A stretch of DNA of 28,440 bases from Candidatus Sericytochromatia bacterium. GTDB taxonomy: Bacteria; Cyanobacteriota; Sericytochromatia; JACMPN01. Location of the stretch: contig JACMPN010000138.1 of the NCBI GenBank assembly GCA_014377495.1, forward strand, positions 1 through 28,440, read 5' to 3'. A program made the position numbers and the translations under genes. Shown here piece by piece: positions 8,036 to 15,003 of the stretch; positions within the stretch are counted from its first letter, which is position 1, and every line of letters starts with the position of its first letter. The notes below the pieces were generated by a model. The model worked only from the letters and a program-made list of their open reading frames with translations. It made no database searches and had not been told where the DNA came from.

Positions 8036-9727
8036 ATGCCCGTCGATGCGATCACGCTGGCCGCGTTGCTGGCCGAAGCCAAGCCCTGCCTTGAAGGGGC
8101 CCGGGTTACCGCCCTGCATCAGCCGGAGCGGGGCATCCTCTCGGTCTTCGGCCGGCACAATGAAATGGGCAACTGGCATTGGCGGGTCGACCTGCGGGAC
8201 GGGGTGGCCCGGGCCCATCTCAGCCAGGACGCACTCGTCAAAGGCGCCGCGCCACCATGGCTCGTGCAGGCCCGCAAACACATCGACGGCGGCCGCATCC
8301 TCTCGGTCGAGCAGGCTCCCTGGGAACGCGTCATCCGCTGGCGGATCAGCGGCCGTGACCAATTGGGCGATCCTCACGTCTATGCGCTGGTCATGGAGAT
8401 CGTCGGTCGCTACAGCCTGATCGCCCTCGTCGATGAAGCGACAGGGCAGATCCTCACGGCCTCACGCACCGTCGATGAGACGATGAGCCGGTATCGGCAG
8501 ATCGCCCCGGGTCTCCCTTATGCCTTGCCCCCTGGTGCGGCCGGAAAACCCGCCCTGGCGGACTGTGACGATGCCGCCCTGCAGGCACTTTGCACGCAGG
8601 CGGTAGCTCCATGGTCGACATGGGTGGGCAAGACCTTTTCCGGTCTCAGCAAGGGCCGCCAGCAGGCGTTGACCGTTGGTCTGGATCCTGAAACCGGCGG
8701 CTCGGAACTTTGCCGCCGCCTGAGTCACTGGCGGGAAGCCTGGCGCCACTCTGGCTGGCAATGGCGGGCTGACGGCGAGCCCATTGCTGAAGTCGGTCCC
8801 GGCGGGCTTGCCGGCTTAAACGAGGCGGTTGATCGGTACTACCGGGAGCGATTGGCTGAAGAGGCCCGGACGCGCCTGCAAGAACGTCTGCGTCTGCAGA
8901 TCACCCAGCAGCGCGACAAACTGCACCTACAACTCGATGAGGTGGAAACCGCCTGGTCCCGCTGTGAATCTGCCGAGCGCCTGCAGCAGGAGGCCGAGCT
9001 ACTGCAGGGGAACCTGTACCGGGTGTCCACAGGCGTCGAGCAGGTTGAGTTGGAGGATTATTTCGACCCAGCCTATCCGACGGTCACGCTGACCCTGGAT
9101 CCGCATCTGAGCCCGTCGGAGAACGTGCAGCGGCGCTTTCGGCTGGCCCAGAAGTCCCAGCGCCAGCGTGAGCACCTGCAGGGCCAGCGACAGGCCTTGA
9201 ACGAGCGCCTGTGGGAACTGACCGAGACGGCGGAGATGGTCGAGACGGCGACGGAGATGGCCGATTTGTCTGCCTTGGCTGCCGATGTGTTGCCGCCGGA
9301 GACGACTGGCAAGGGCAAGGCCGTCGCGACCGCTCAGATGGCGCCTGAGCAATACCGTTCCAGCGACGGACTGACGATCCTCGTCGGCCGCAGCGGCCAG
9401 CAGAACCAGGCGATTTTCAAGGAGCTCTCCCGCAACCACGATCTCTGGCTGCATGCCCAGAATATCCCCGGCGCCCACGTGCTGATCCGCCTGCCGAAAG
9501 GCAGCACGGTGCCGGATCGGACGCTGGAGGAGGCGGCCACCCTGGCGGCCTACTTTAGCAAGGCCCGTCATGCCACCCACGTCTCCGTCGTCTTCGTGCC
9601 CCGCCGGCACGTCCGCCAGCCCAAAGGCGCCGCCCCGGGATTCGTCCATTACACCCACGAGCTGACCGTGCTGGCCGAGCCGAATCCCGAAACCCTGCCG
9701 CCACGGGTGTCCGCAGCCCCAATGTGA
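8036..9727 (+). CDS. rqcH: NFACT-family ribosome quality-control protein (RqcH-like)
   Basis: This 563-residue protein has the family layout: an NFACT-N domain (about 1-200), a central region and long coiled coil rich in Gln, Arg and Glu (about 265-405), and a C-terminal NFACT-R domain (about 440-550) with NHDLWLHAQNIPGAHVLI and a late RRHVRQPKGAAPG stretch. Characterised bacterial members bind the 50S subunit with a stalled peptidyl-tRNA and direct C-terminal alanine tailing; older annotations call them fibronectin-binding proteins. Full length supports a working protein. It starts 8 bp after the glycosidase stop and is probably the last gene of the murA operon, an arrangement with no obvious functional link. 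Gene symbol assigned by family, with moderate certainty. Confidence 0.9.
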   Translation: MPVDAITLAALLAEAKPCLEGARVTALHQPERGILSVFGRHNEMGNWHWRVDLRDGVARAHLSQDALVKGAAPPWLVQARKHIDGGRILSVEQAPWERVIRWRISGRDQLGDPHVYALVMEIVGRYSLIALVDEATGQILTASRTVDETMSRYRQIAPGLPYALPPGAAGKPALADCDDAALQALCTQAVAPWSTWVGKTFSGLSKGRQQALTVGLDPETGGSELCRRLSHWREAWRHSGWQWRADGEPIAEVGPGGLAGLNEAVDRYYRERLAEEARTRLQERLRLQITQQRDKLHLQLDEVETAWSRCESAERLQQEAELLQGNLYRVSTGVEQVELEDYFDPAYPTVTLTLDPHLSPSENVQRRFRLAQKSQRQREHLQGQRQALNERLWELTETAEMVETATEMADLSALAADVLPPETTGKGKAVATAQMAPEQYRSSDGLTILVGRSGQQNQAIFKELSRNHDLWLHAQNIPGAHVLIRLPKGSTVPDRTLEEAATLAAYFSKARHATHVSVVFVPRRHVRQPKGAAPGFVHYTHELTVLAEPNPETLPPRVSAAPM

Positions 9728-9806
9728 TTTCCGTACGCAAGGTTTGCCTGTCAATGCCGGATACAGAAAGCACGGGTTAAATTTGGGGAAAGGAAGCGGG
9801 AAGACA

Positions 9807-9998
9807 ATGGCAGTGATGAGCTTGAACATCGGTCTCGACACCATCCGGTCCATGCAGGTGGCAGGACCCGTGGCGCAACGGGCTTTCACCGATGCCGTCG
9901 CTCACGACGCTTCCGTGCTGGTCAATGCCGTCATCGACCTGGACATCGCCAGCGTCCGCCGCCGTGTCGCTACCGGCATTCTCGCCGCCCTCCGGTAG
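9807..9998 (+). CDS. Small hypothetical protein (63 aa)
   Basis: The ATG is preceded by a purine-rich GGAAAGGAAGCGGGAAG stretch. The product is helical and amphipathic (MSLNIGLDTIRSMQ, then AVAHDASVLVNAVIDLDI). The layout weakly recalls the small YjfB-type 'putative motility' family, but I cannot support that beyond length and general pattern. The TAG stop lies inside the left arm of the inverted-repeat element at 9995-10123, so that element may form the 3' end of its mRNA. Confidence 0.55.
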   Translation: MAVMSLNIGLDTIRSMQVAGPVAQRAFTDAVAHDASVLVNAVIDLDIASVRRRVATGILAALR

Positions 9999-10123
9999 AG
10001 GCTGTTCCAGTAGGCGGATAGTACGCCGCCTGCCAGCCGAACCTCTCCTAAGGTCCAGTAGGACCTGTCGTCGAGAACCGTCCAGCATTCGACGCACTCT
10101 GCGCCTGCTGGAACAGCCTCTAC
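9995..10123 (-). repeat. Self-complementary repeat element, copy A
   Basis: Arms at 9995-10016 and 10102-10123 (22 bp, starting GTAGAGGCTGTTCCAG) are reverse complements with a single G/T-type mismatch, enclosing an 85-nt core. Read on the minus strand, the core matches copy B at 17217-17297 without gaps, at about 83% over 81 nt. Shared blocks include CGAATGC, GGACGGTT, GACGAC, GTCCTACTGG and GCAGGCGG. The changes are not concentrated at third codon positions, so this does not look like protein coding. A core hairpin TCCTA/TAGGA is kept in both copies. It could be a structured RNA, a 3'-end element or a small mobile hairpin repeat. Confidence 0.75.
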
Positions 10124-10138
10124 GAACTGCACTTACCG

Positions 10139-10165
10139 GAAAACCCCGATTTGTTCGGGGTTTTC
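10139..10165. terminator. Bidirectional intrinsic terminator
   Basis: GAAAACCCCGA (10139-10149) and TCGGGGTTTTC (10155-10165) pair perfectly around a 5-nt loop. The flanking A and T runs inside the stem give a short U-stretch on either strand. It sits just after repeat copy A and could end transcripts from the 63-aa gene, or from the minus strand side. Confidence 0.65.
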
Positions 10166-10334
10166 AACGTTTGGAGGTGTACTGGTTCGAATCGCTGCAC
10201 TTTGACATGTCTTTGCCGTTGACTCTTGTGGTTCCCCTTGGAGGGTGAGTTTTTGGCTGTGTGATGCCAACTGTCGCCACCATCCAAGAACGGTGCAACG
10301 ACATTCTCCTCTCTGACTTCTAGCGAGGATCCTC

Positions 10335-10466
10335 GTGAATTACTCCGGCTGCTTCTGCGTCGATGACCACCACAGTCGGCCTTACGGCTACCGGGTCGTC
10401 GCTTGCCAATATGACGTGCTTGAAACGCTGGTACAGGAAACTCACGACCAGCAAGACTACACTTAA
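10335..10466 (+). CDS. Possible small ORF (43 aa)
   Basis: A GTG at 10335 has GAGG seven nt upstream and opens a 43-residue frame rich in Tyr, His, Asp and Cys (SGCFCVDDHHSRPYGYRVV). It resembles nothing I recognise. It lies just upstream of the IS21 remnant and could be a fragment of a larger gene or a chance ORF. The ribosome site and non-random composition are the only support. Confidence 0.25.
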   Translation: MNYSGCFCVDDHHSRPYGYRVVACQYDVLETLVQETHDQQDYT

Positions 10467-10559
10467 GAACGCTAACCTGATTTGGCTCCACCCTTGGGGG
10501 TTTTGACGAACAAAAATGGCCCCACCTTAGCCCTGACCCCGGTGCGTTGTCGTTACGAC

Positions 10560-10745
10560 ACCCAACGAACGGAGACAAGGACGACCAAAGCGGCGCTTTA
10601 CGAGTTAATCAGGCGCCGTCATATCGTGCAAGGGCAACCCATACGGGCCATCGCCCGGCAGTTCGGGATCCACCGTCGGGTCGTGCGGGCGGCCTTGCAC
10701 GACGCCGTGCCGGAACCCCGCAAGAAAACGGAGCGGCCATCACCG
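10560..10745 (+). pseudogene. istA: IS21 transposase IstA, N-terminal fragment
   Basis: The frame reads LYELIRRRHIVQGQPIRAIA, then RQFGIHRRVVRAAL and a basic/proline linker. This is the typical IstA N-terminal DNA-binding helix-turn-helix (R-I-A-R-x-G-I-x-R-x-V). After about position 10745 the similarity ends and the frame runs on only as far as a stop at 10794-10796. The catalytic domain that should follow is absent. Confidence 0.7.
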
Positions 10746-10921
10746 GGGCCTTGGCTTGTGGCGCCCTGGACGCTGCTGCCGTTCTGCACCTGCTGAAGTA
10801 CGCAGGGACGCCTTCCAGCAGTCCGCCGCCGCTTCCCGATCTGGGCGACTTGGAACAGTTCCGGGTGCCTCTGCCGGATCTGACGGCCTTTGACGCCTTG
10901 CTGGGTCAGATGGCCTCATGA
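10746..10921 (+). pseudogene. istA: IS21 transposase IstA, C-terminal fragment
   Basis: In a frame different from the N-terminal piece, the sequence reads GALDAAAVLHLLKY, a proline-rich link, then FRVPLPDLTAFDALLG, ending in TGA at 10919-10921. This is the usual C-terminal tail of IstA, ending in a V-P-x-P-D-L-x-x-Y/F-D-x-L pattern. An internal deletion of roughly 1 kb must have joined it to the N-terminal piece. Confidence 0.65.
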
Positions 10922-11073
10922 GCACCACGGAAGCAGCCAGCCTGATTCCGGCACTCCAGGCACATTGCCGGGACATCCGCCTGCCCAGGGTTTCCCGGCA
11001 ATGTGCCGCCTTGGCAGAGCAGGCGCGCCGGAGCAGCATGGACCCGCTGGCCTACCTGCATGGGCTGCTCTAA
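10918..11073 (+). pseudogene. istB: IS21 helper ATPase IstB, N-terminal fragment
   Basis: The ATG overlaps the istA stop as ATGA, the normal istA/istB coupling in IS21 elements. The 51-residue product contains the leader CRDIRLPRVSRQCAALAEQA and a Y-L-x-x-L ending typical of the IstB N-terminal region. A TAA then stops the frame before any Walker A motif. Intact IstB proteins are about 250 residues, so this is a decayed fragment. Confidence 0.6.
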
Positions 11074-11347
11074 TTGTCGCTAATCACTGGGTCCGTGGGG
11101 GGCACTTGCTCGTTCGGGGGCACTGCCGCCAGGGCCAGGATGATAATTGACCGAGTGCCTCTGGATGAGCGAACGATTAATTTTCTTGCAGCACGGCGAT
11201 GACGTTTGAGCCGCCGTCGGCATCCGAGGATATTGACCGTCTTTGTACCCTGTTTGGGACCCTGCAGACAATGCGCTGAACGCCTTCTATCGCAGTACGC
11301 AGACTGCACGCCGCCCGCTGGTCGATCGGGTACGGTGCTTGGTCCGC

Positions 11348-11491
11348 TCACCAGGGAGGTCGGATGCCGATATCAGTCGACATCGAGCGGTAGCCTTCTT
11401 TGACTTCATGGAAGACCCACCAGCCGAGCACCAAGCTTGCGGCAAACGCTGCAATGCCGAGCGTGAGGCCCAGCCTACGGCCCAGTTTCAC
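11348..11491 (-). CDS. Small single-pass membrane protein (47 aa)
   Basis: A GTG at 11491 is preceded by a perfect GGAGG (11503..11499) with a 7-nt spacer. The 47-residue product has a basic N-terminus (MKLGRRLG), one hydrophobic helix of about 18 residues (LTLGIAAFAASLVLGWWVF) and a short hydrophilic tail ending in IRPPW. Positive-inside reasoning suggests a cytoplasmic N-terminus, though it could also be a short exported peptide. Homology is unknown. The strong ribosome site and clear topology make it likely real despite its size. Confidence 0.6.
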   Translation of the reverse strand: MKLGRRLGLTLGIAAFAASLVLGWWVFHEVKEGYRSMSTDIGIRPPW

Positions 11492-11664
11492 GTTTCAGCC
11501 TCCACACAACGAGCTTCCGCCGGCAGAAATTTGGCAACCACTGTGTCTCATCGTCAGTCGCCGTGCAGGCGCATCGGTGGCAGCAGGTGTGCGCTGACGG
11601 ACGTTGCTGCCAAAGCCCTAGTCGGATCACCTACTGGGGCAGTACAGTAGGTCACAAGTGACAC

Positions 11665-11690
11665 AAAAAAAGACCCCACGGAAGGGGTCT
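11665..11690 (-). terminator. Intrinsic terminator of tRNA-Leu
   Basis: On the minus strand AGACCCC (11690..11684), a 6-nt loop and GGGGTCT (11677..11671) are followed by a run of T from 11670 to about 11665. This is a classic Rho-independent terminator and lies 17 nt beyond the tRNA 3' end. Confidence 0.85.
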
Positions 11691-11706
11691 CTCATGTTTG
11701 GGGGAT

Positions 11707-11787
11707 TGCCGGCGGTCGGAGTCGAACCGACATGAGTCTCCCCGGTTGATTTTGAGTCAACTGCGTCTGCCATTTCGCCACGCCGGC
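11707..11787 (-). tRNA. tRNA-Leu (anticodon CAA)
   Basis: The minus strand folds into a class II tRNA of 81 nt. The acceptor stem GCCGGCG/CGCCGGC is a perfect 7 bp, the anticodon stem GTTGA/TCAAC encloses loop CTCAAAA, and the T arm GTCGG/CCGAC encloses TTCGACT. There is a 13-nt variable arm and an A discriminator base. The anticodon CAA (complement of 11752-11754) reads UUG. Long variable arm, A73 and anticodon agree on leucine. The 3' CCA is not encoded. It has its own promoter (11799-11827) and terminator (11665-11690). Confidence 0.96.
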
Positions 11788-11798
11788 AAGTCATGGGA

Positions 11799-11827
11799 AA
11801 GGTAGCCGAATCAACCGGACCTGTCAA
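11799..11827 (-). promoter_or_regulatory. Promoter of tRNA-Leu
   Basis: On the minus strand a perfect -35 box TTGACA (11827..11822) and a -10 box TACCTT (11804..11799) are separated by 17 bp. Transcription would start a few nucleotides ahead of the mature tRNA 5' end at 11787. Confidence 0.75.
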
Positions 11828-11923
11828 GGGGTAAGCCCTTGCTCTGTTCATGAAAGTATGTTAAGAAACAGACATGTTTGGTAGCGATTATACCGAGTGC
11901 AATTGGTGAGGAAGGGGTCGTAC

Positions 11924-12631
11924 GTGAGTCGGATTCTAGTCATCGACGACGATCGGGAGTTGCAGGCGACGTTGGGGGCCTATCTCCAGGCAGCCGGTCA
12001 CAACCCCGTGATGGTCGAGACGGCTGCCGAGGGCTGTCTGTCGGTCGCCCCGGCCGATCTGATCTTGTTGGACTTGCGCCTGCCAGACGGAGACGGTCTC
12101 ATCCTCTGTCCACTGTTGCGTCGCAAGACCCGGGCCCCGATCATCGTGCTCAGTGGTTGTGAGGACGAGGAGGACCGTGTGCGGGCGCTGATGGCCGGCG
12201 CGGATGACTACGTAGCCAAGCCGTTCCGGCCCCGGGAGTTGCTCGCCAGGATCCATGCCCATCTCCGCCGCCAAGGCGTGCAGGACGTCTATCAGGTGGG
12301 CAACCTCGTCGTCGACGTTCCCAAACGTCTCGTCACCGTGGATGAGGACAACAAGGACCTGACCCCGATCGAGTTTGCCCTGTTGTGCTGCCTGCTGCGC
12401 CATCAAGGCGAAGTTGTCTCCTTTTCCGAGATCCTGCAGGAGGTCTGGGGCTATCAGGACGGCAACTACAACCAGGTCAAAGTCCGGATCCACCACCTGC
12501 GCCGCAAACTGGGGCTCGAAGGCGATGACCCGGGGTCCATCCTGAGCGTGCGGGGCGTCGGGTTTACGTTGGCCTTGCCACAGGATGCGTCAGTGCCGCC
12601 GGCCATCTTGGCAGTCGCCACACCGGTCTGA
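11924..12631 (+). CDS. OmpR/PhoB-family DNA-binding response regulator
   Basis: I use the GTG at 11924 because GAGGAAGGGG ends 6 nt upstream; the earlier in-frame GTG at 11897 has no such site. The 235-residue product has a receiver domain (about 2-115) with the acidic pocket D8-D9-D10, phospho-acceptor D50 (LLDLRLPDGDG), the S/T position S77 and K99 (VAKPF). A winged-helix output domain (about 130-225) follows, with TPIEFALLCCLL and a recognition helix near VKVRIHHLRRKLG. It should bind promoter DNA when phosphorylated. The natural candidate partner is the convergent sensor at 12564-14774, whose 3' end overlaps this gene by 68 bp. Convergent rather than operonic pairing leaves the partnership uncertain. 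Confidence 0.93.
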   Translation: MSRILVIDDDRELQATLGAYLQAAGHNPVMVETAAEGCLSVAPADLILLDLRLPDGDGLILCPLLRRKTRAPIIVLSGCEDEEDRVRALMAGADDYVAKPFRPRELLARIHAHLRRQGVQDVYQVGNLVVDVPKRLVTVDEDNKDLTPIEFALLCCLLRHQGEVVSFSEILQEVWGYQDGNYNQVKVRIHHLRRKLGLEGDDPGSILSVRGVGFTLALPQDASVPPAILAVATPV

Positions 12632-14774
12632 GGGTTTCCGGGTCCTGATCGACCTGACCGCCCAGGGACATCAGGAGGTCCTTCCCAACCCAAGCCGGTC
12701 CCTGGGCCGGGTCCCACCCGCCGATCGTGAGGAGGATCGTCTCCGCCACGGGGTGGATCTGCAGGACGAGCGTGCGCGGGCCCCGTGGCCGGCCCGGCCA
12801 GACGAATAGACTGGTCAGCAGGGCCCTGATCTGATGGTTCTGGGCCCGGACCAGCACAGGCTCGTCCGTTGCCACGACGGTCCAGCCCTGTGTAAATCCC
12901 TTGGAGACCGTCTGCAGGGCTTCCAGGGTCGCCTGGGCAGCCTCCACGAGGTTGATGATGTCCGCCGGGCCCGGGCGCGGCCGCCATGTGGCCAACGCTT
13001 GCAAAATGTCGGTTTGTCGTTGGACGGCACGTTCGATGGCGTCCACGTGCGGGCTCTGGATACCGTCGATCCGCAGGGACTCGGTCCGTCCCAGGATGAC
13101 GCTCAACGGGTTGTTCAGGTCGTGGCGGACGCCATCCAGCAACCGGCCGATGACGGACCAGACAGCCTCGTCAGGCGTACTCTGCGGCATGCGGGCGGCG
13201 GCCGTGGCAACAGCCCCAAGTATCGTCCGATCCGGCGCCAGCACGGGCCACACATGCACCGCCATCCCGGCGGAAGCCTCATTGCCGCCAGACAGATGCC
13301 GGGTGATCCCGTGTTGCACGGCCTGCTCAGCCAGGCAGGCTCCGCCCGACGGATCCTGGAAAAGGGGATGACAGCACGAAGCGGCATGCAGATCCCCATG
13401 GATCGGTGGGCTGGCCCAGATCAGTTGGTGGTCGGAACCGACAATGGCCAGCGACTCCGACAGGCCGTGGGCGAGGCTCTCCCACAAGCGGAGTCGATGG
13501 TCGTTTTCACGGAGCCGACGGCTGGTCGAGCTGTAGTCCTGGAGCGTCAAGACGGTGTGTGGTGACGTCGATGCCGCATGTTCCAGCCGTGGCAGTCCCG
13601 ACAGGCTGCAGACGACGTCCCGGCCCTGGCTTGGGTGATGCCCGCCGACGAGGCGGGCGTGGATCACTTGTATCGGTCGACCGCTATCGAGATCCAGCCA
13701 GGCATCCTGCAGGCGCTGACGGTCCGGTGCAGCGACGAGTTGATAGAACGGCCGATTTTCGATGGTCAGCGGCCCCAAGAGAGCTTCGGCTGCCGGATTG
13801 CAGCGGATCACACAGCCGTCGCCATCGAGCAGGGCGATCGGCACTGGAAAATGCTGATACAGAGACTCCGTCAATTGCAGGTGGACCTGCTGCCGGGCCT
13901 CTCGCCAGCGCAGGACGAGGGCTCGGGTGACGTGTTCGGCGATCGCCACGAGCAACCGGCCAAGCTTCAGGGACCGGGGGCGGGGGTGCCGTGTCACGAG
14001 CAGGCCCCAGCGTTCCCCATCCGCCACCAGGGGGGCGACGACCGTGTCGCCATGGGCAAACAGGTGGGCCGCCCGGCCGACCCGCAAGGTCGGATCCGCC
14101 GGGACCACGCTGCGCCCGCGCCCCGCCCCGACCACCGCCAGGGCCACCCCGAGAGGGCTGTGCCGCTCACAGCGCAACGAGGCCCAGACGGGGGCCACCG
14201 CACCGAGCTCCCAGGCCCCGATGACTTCGGCGACCTGATCGTCGGGACCGAGCCGGATGATTGCACAATGAGTCAGGCCCAGATGTCGGCCCAACTGTTC
14301 CGGGACGAGACTCAACAGGGTCGTCAGGTCTTTAGTCCCGTGGATGAGCCAACTCAGCTCATTGAGCTGACGCAGGGTTTTGACGTCTTCGCCATGGGCC
14401 GTGTCTGCAGCCGGAAGGTCTTGAAACCGGGAGAGCAGATGGGCCACGGAGAGCAGCCAGCGTGGTGGCGTATCGCCCGTCGGCCCGATATGGAGTGCCC
14501 CGCCCGCCCAAGGTAGCCACCACCCCGGACAGGGCCCGTCGGGGAGTAACAGGGGGGTCTGGTCGATCAGGGCCTGACGCAGGAGGGGCACATGGCTGAG
14601 CCAGAGCCCGGGATCGCCCGGTGAGCCTGTGAGCTTGCGGCCGCGATGGGAAAGGCGATAAACCGTCGCCTCCGGTTTCACGAGCTGTTGTAGGGCCTCG
14701 CATGCCAAAGGCCAACTGGCGGCTGTCGTCAGGATCGTCACTGTGGCGTCTAGACGCTGCCAGTCATCAGGCAT
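12564..14774 (-). CDS. GAF/PAS sensor histidine kinase-like protein with degenerate ATPase domain
   Basis: The ATG at 14774 has GGGAGA eight nt upstream. The 736-residue protein is soluble, with no membrane helix. It has an N-terminal unrecognised region (1-130), a GAF-like domain (about 140-290), a PAS domain (about 300-415, with IALLDGDGCVIRCNPAAEAL), a second PAS-like segment (about 425-530), and a dimerisation helix with an H-box HDLNNPLSVILGR containing H551. The remaining 150 residues should be the HATPase domain, but the N-box Asn pattern is missing and the G-box region reads LLTIGGWDPAQG without DxGxG. It may be a sensor that no longer phosphorylates, or a very divergent kinase. The last 68 bp overlap the convergent response regulator. 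Confidence 0.8.
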   Translation of the reverse strand: MPDDWQRLDATVTILTTAASWPLACEALQQLVKPEATVYRLSHRGRKLTGSPGDPGLWLSHVPLLRQALIDQTPLLLPDGPCPGWWLPWAGGALHIGPTGDTPPRWLLSVAHLLSRFQDLPAADTAHGEDVKTLRQLNELSWLIHGTKDLTTLLSLVPEQLGRHLGLTHCAIIRLGPDDQVAEVIGAWELGAVAPVWASLRCERHSPLGVALAVVGAGRGRSVVPADPTLRVGRAAHLFAHGDTVVAPLVADGERWGLLVTRHPRPRSLKLGRLLVAIAEHVTRALVLRWREARQQVHLQLTESLYQHFPVPIALLDGDGCVIRCNPAAEALLGPLTIENRPFYQLVAAPDRQRLQDAWLDLDSGRPIQVIHARLVGGHHPSQGRDVVCSLSGLPRLEHAASTSPHTVLTLQDYSSTSRRLRENDHRLRLWESLAHGLSESLAIVGSDHQLIWASPPIHGDLHAASCCHPLFQDPSGGACLAEQAVQHGITRHLSGGNEASAGMAVHVWPVLAPDRTILGAVATAAARMPQSTPDEAVWSVIGRLLDGVRHDLNNPLSVILGRTESLRIDGIQSPHVDAIERAVQRQTDILQALATWRPRPGPADIINLVEAAQATLEALQTVSKGFTQGWTVVATDEPVLVRAQNHQIRALLTSLFVWPGRPRGPRTLVLQIHPVAETILLTIGGWDPAQGPAWVGKDLLMSLGGQVDQDPETLRPVWRLPRWPAALTHPVARPT

Positions 14775-15003
14775 CCTGCATTCTCCCTATGCTTATCGTC
14801 CTCAGCATTGCAGCCGTTGGCGAGCATTGTCCACGACCCGACAGTGTCGTTTCACTTACGCCCGCAGTCTGATAGCCACGGCATCCGGGGCTGTCGGGAG
14901 TGCTACCCTTGAACGAGACCCCTACCCCAACATCCTTTTTATCGACTGACCCTACGCTAAGTAGACCATGGCATGCCGGCCTTGCCGGTGGGAGGGACCG
15001 CTC

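Larger units (their letters stand above)
10560..11073 (+). mobile_element. Internally deleted IS21-family element remnant
   Basis: Three adjacent pieces follow the IS21 order: the N-terminal helix-turn-helix of the IstA transposase, the C-terminal tail of IstA in a different frame, and the start of the IstB ATPase gene. A full element would be about 2-2.5 kb; here about 500 bp remain. The catalytic DDE core of IstA and nearly all of IstB are gone. I could not place the terminal inverted repeats with confidence, so the limits are those of the readable coding pieces. Confidence 0.7.

Noticed and set aside
10180..10215. GGTTCGAATC motif resembling a tRNA T-loop near 10184-10194
   Set aside because: The flanking bases do not form a 5-bp T stem, and no anticodon or acceptor stem can be found on either strand.
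11217..11370. 11-bp inverted repeat TCGGCATCCGA / TCGGATGCCGA, 132 nt apart
   Set aside because: A match of this size is expected by chance in a 28-kb window, one arm is inside the small membrane protein gene, and its interior does not resemble repeat copies A and B.
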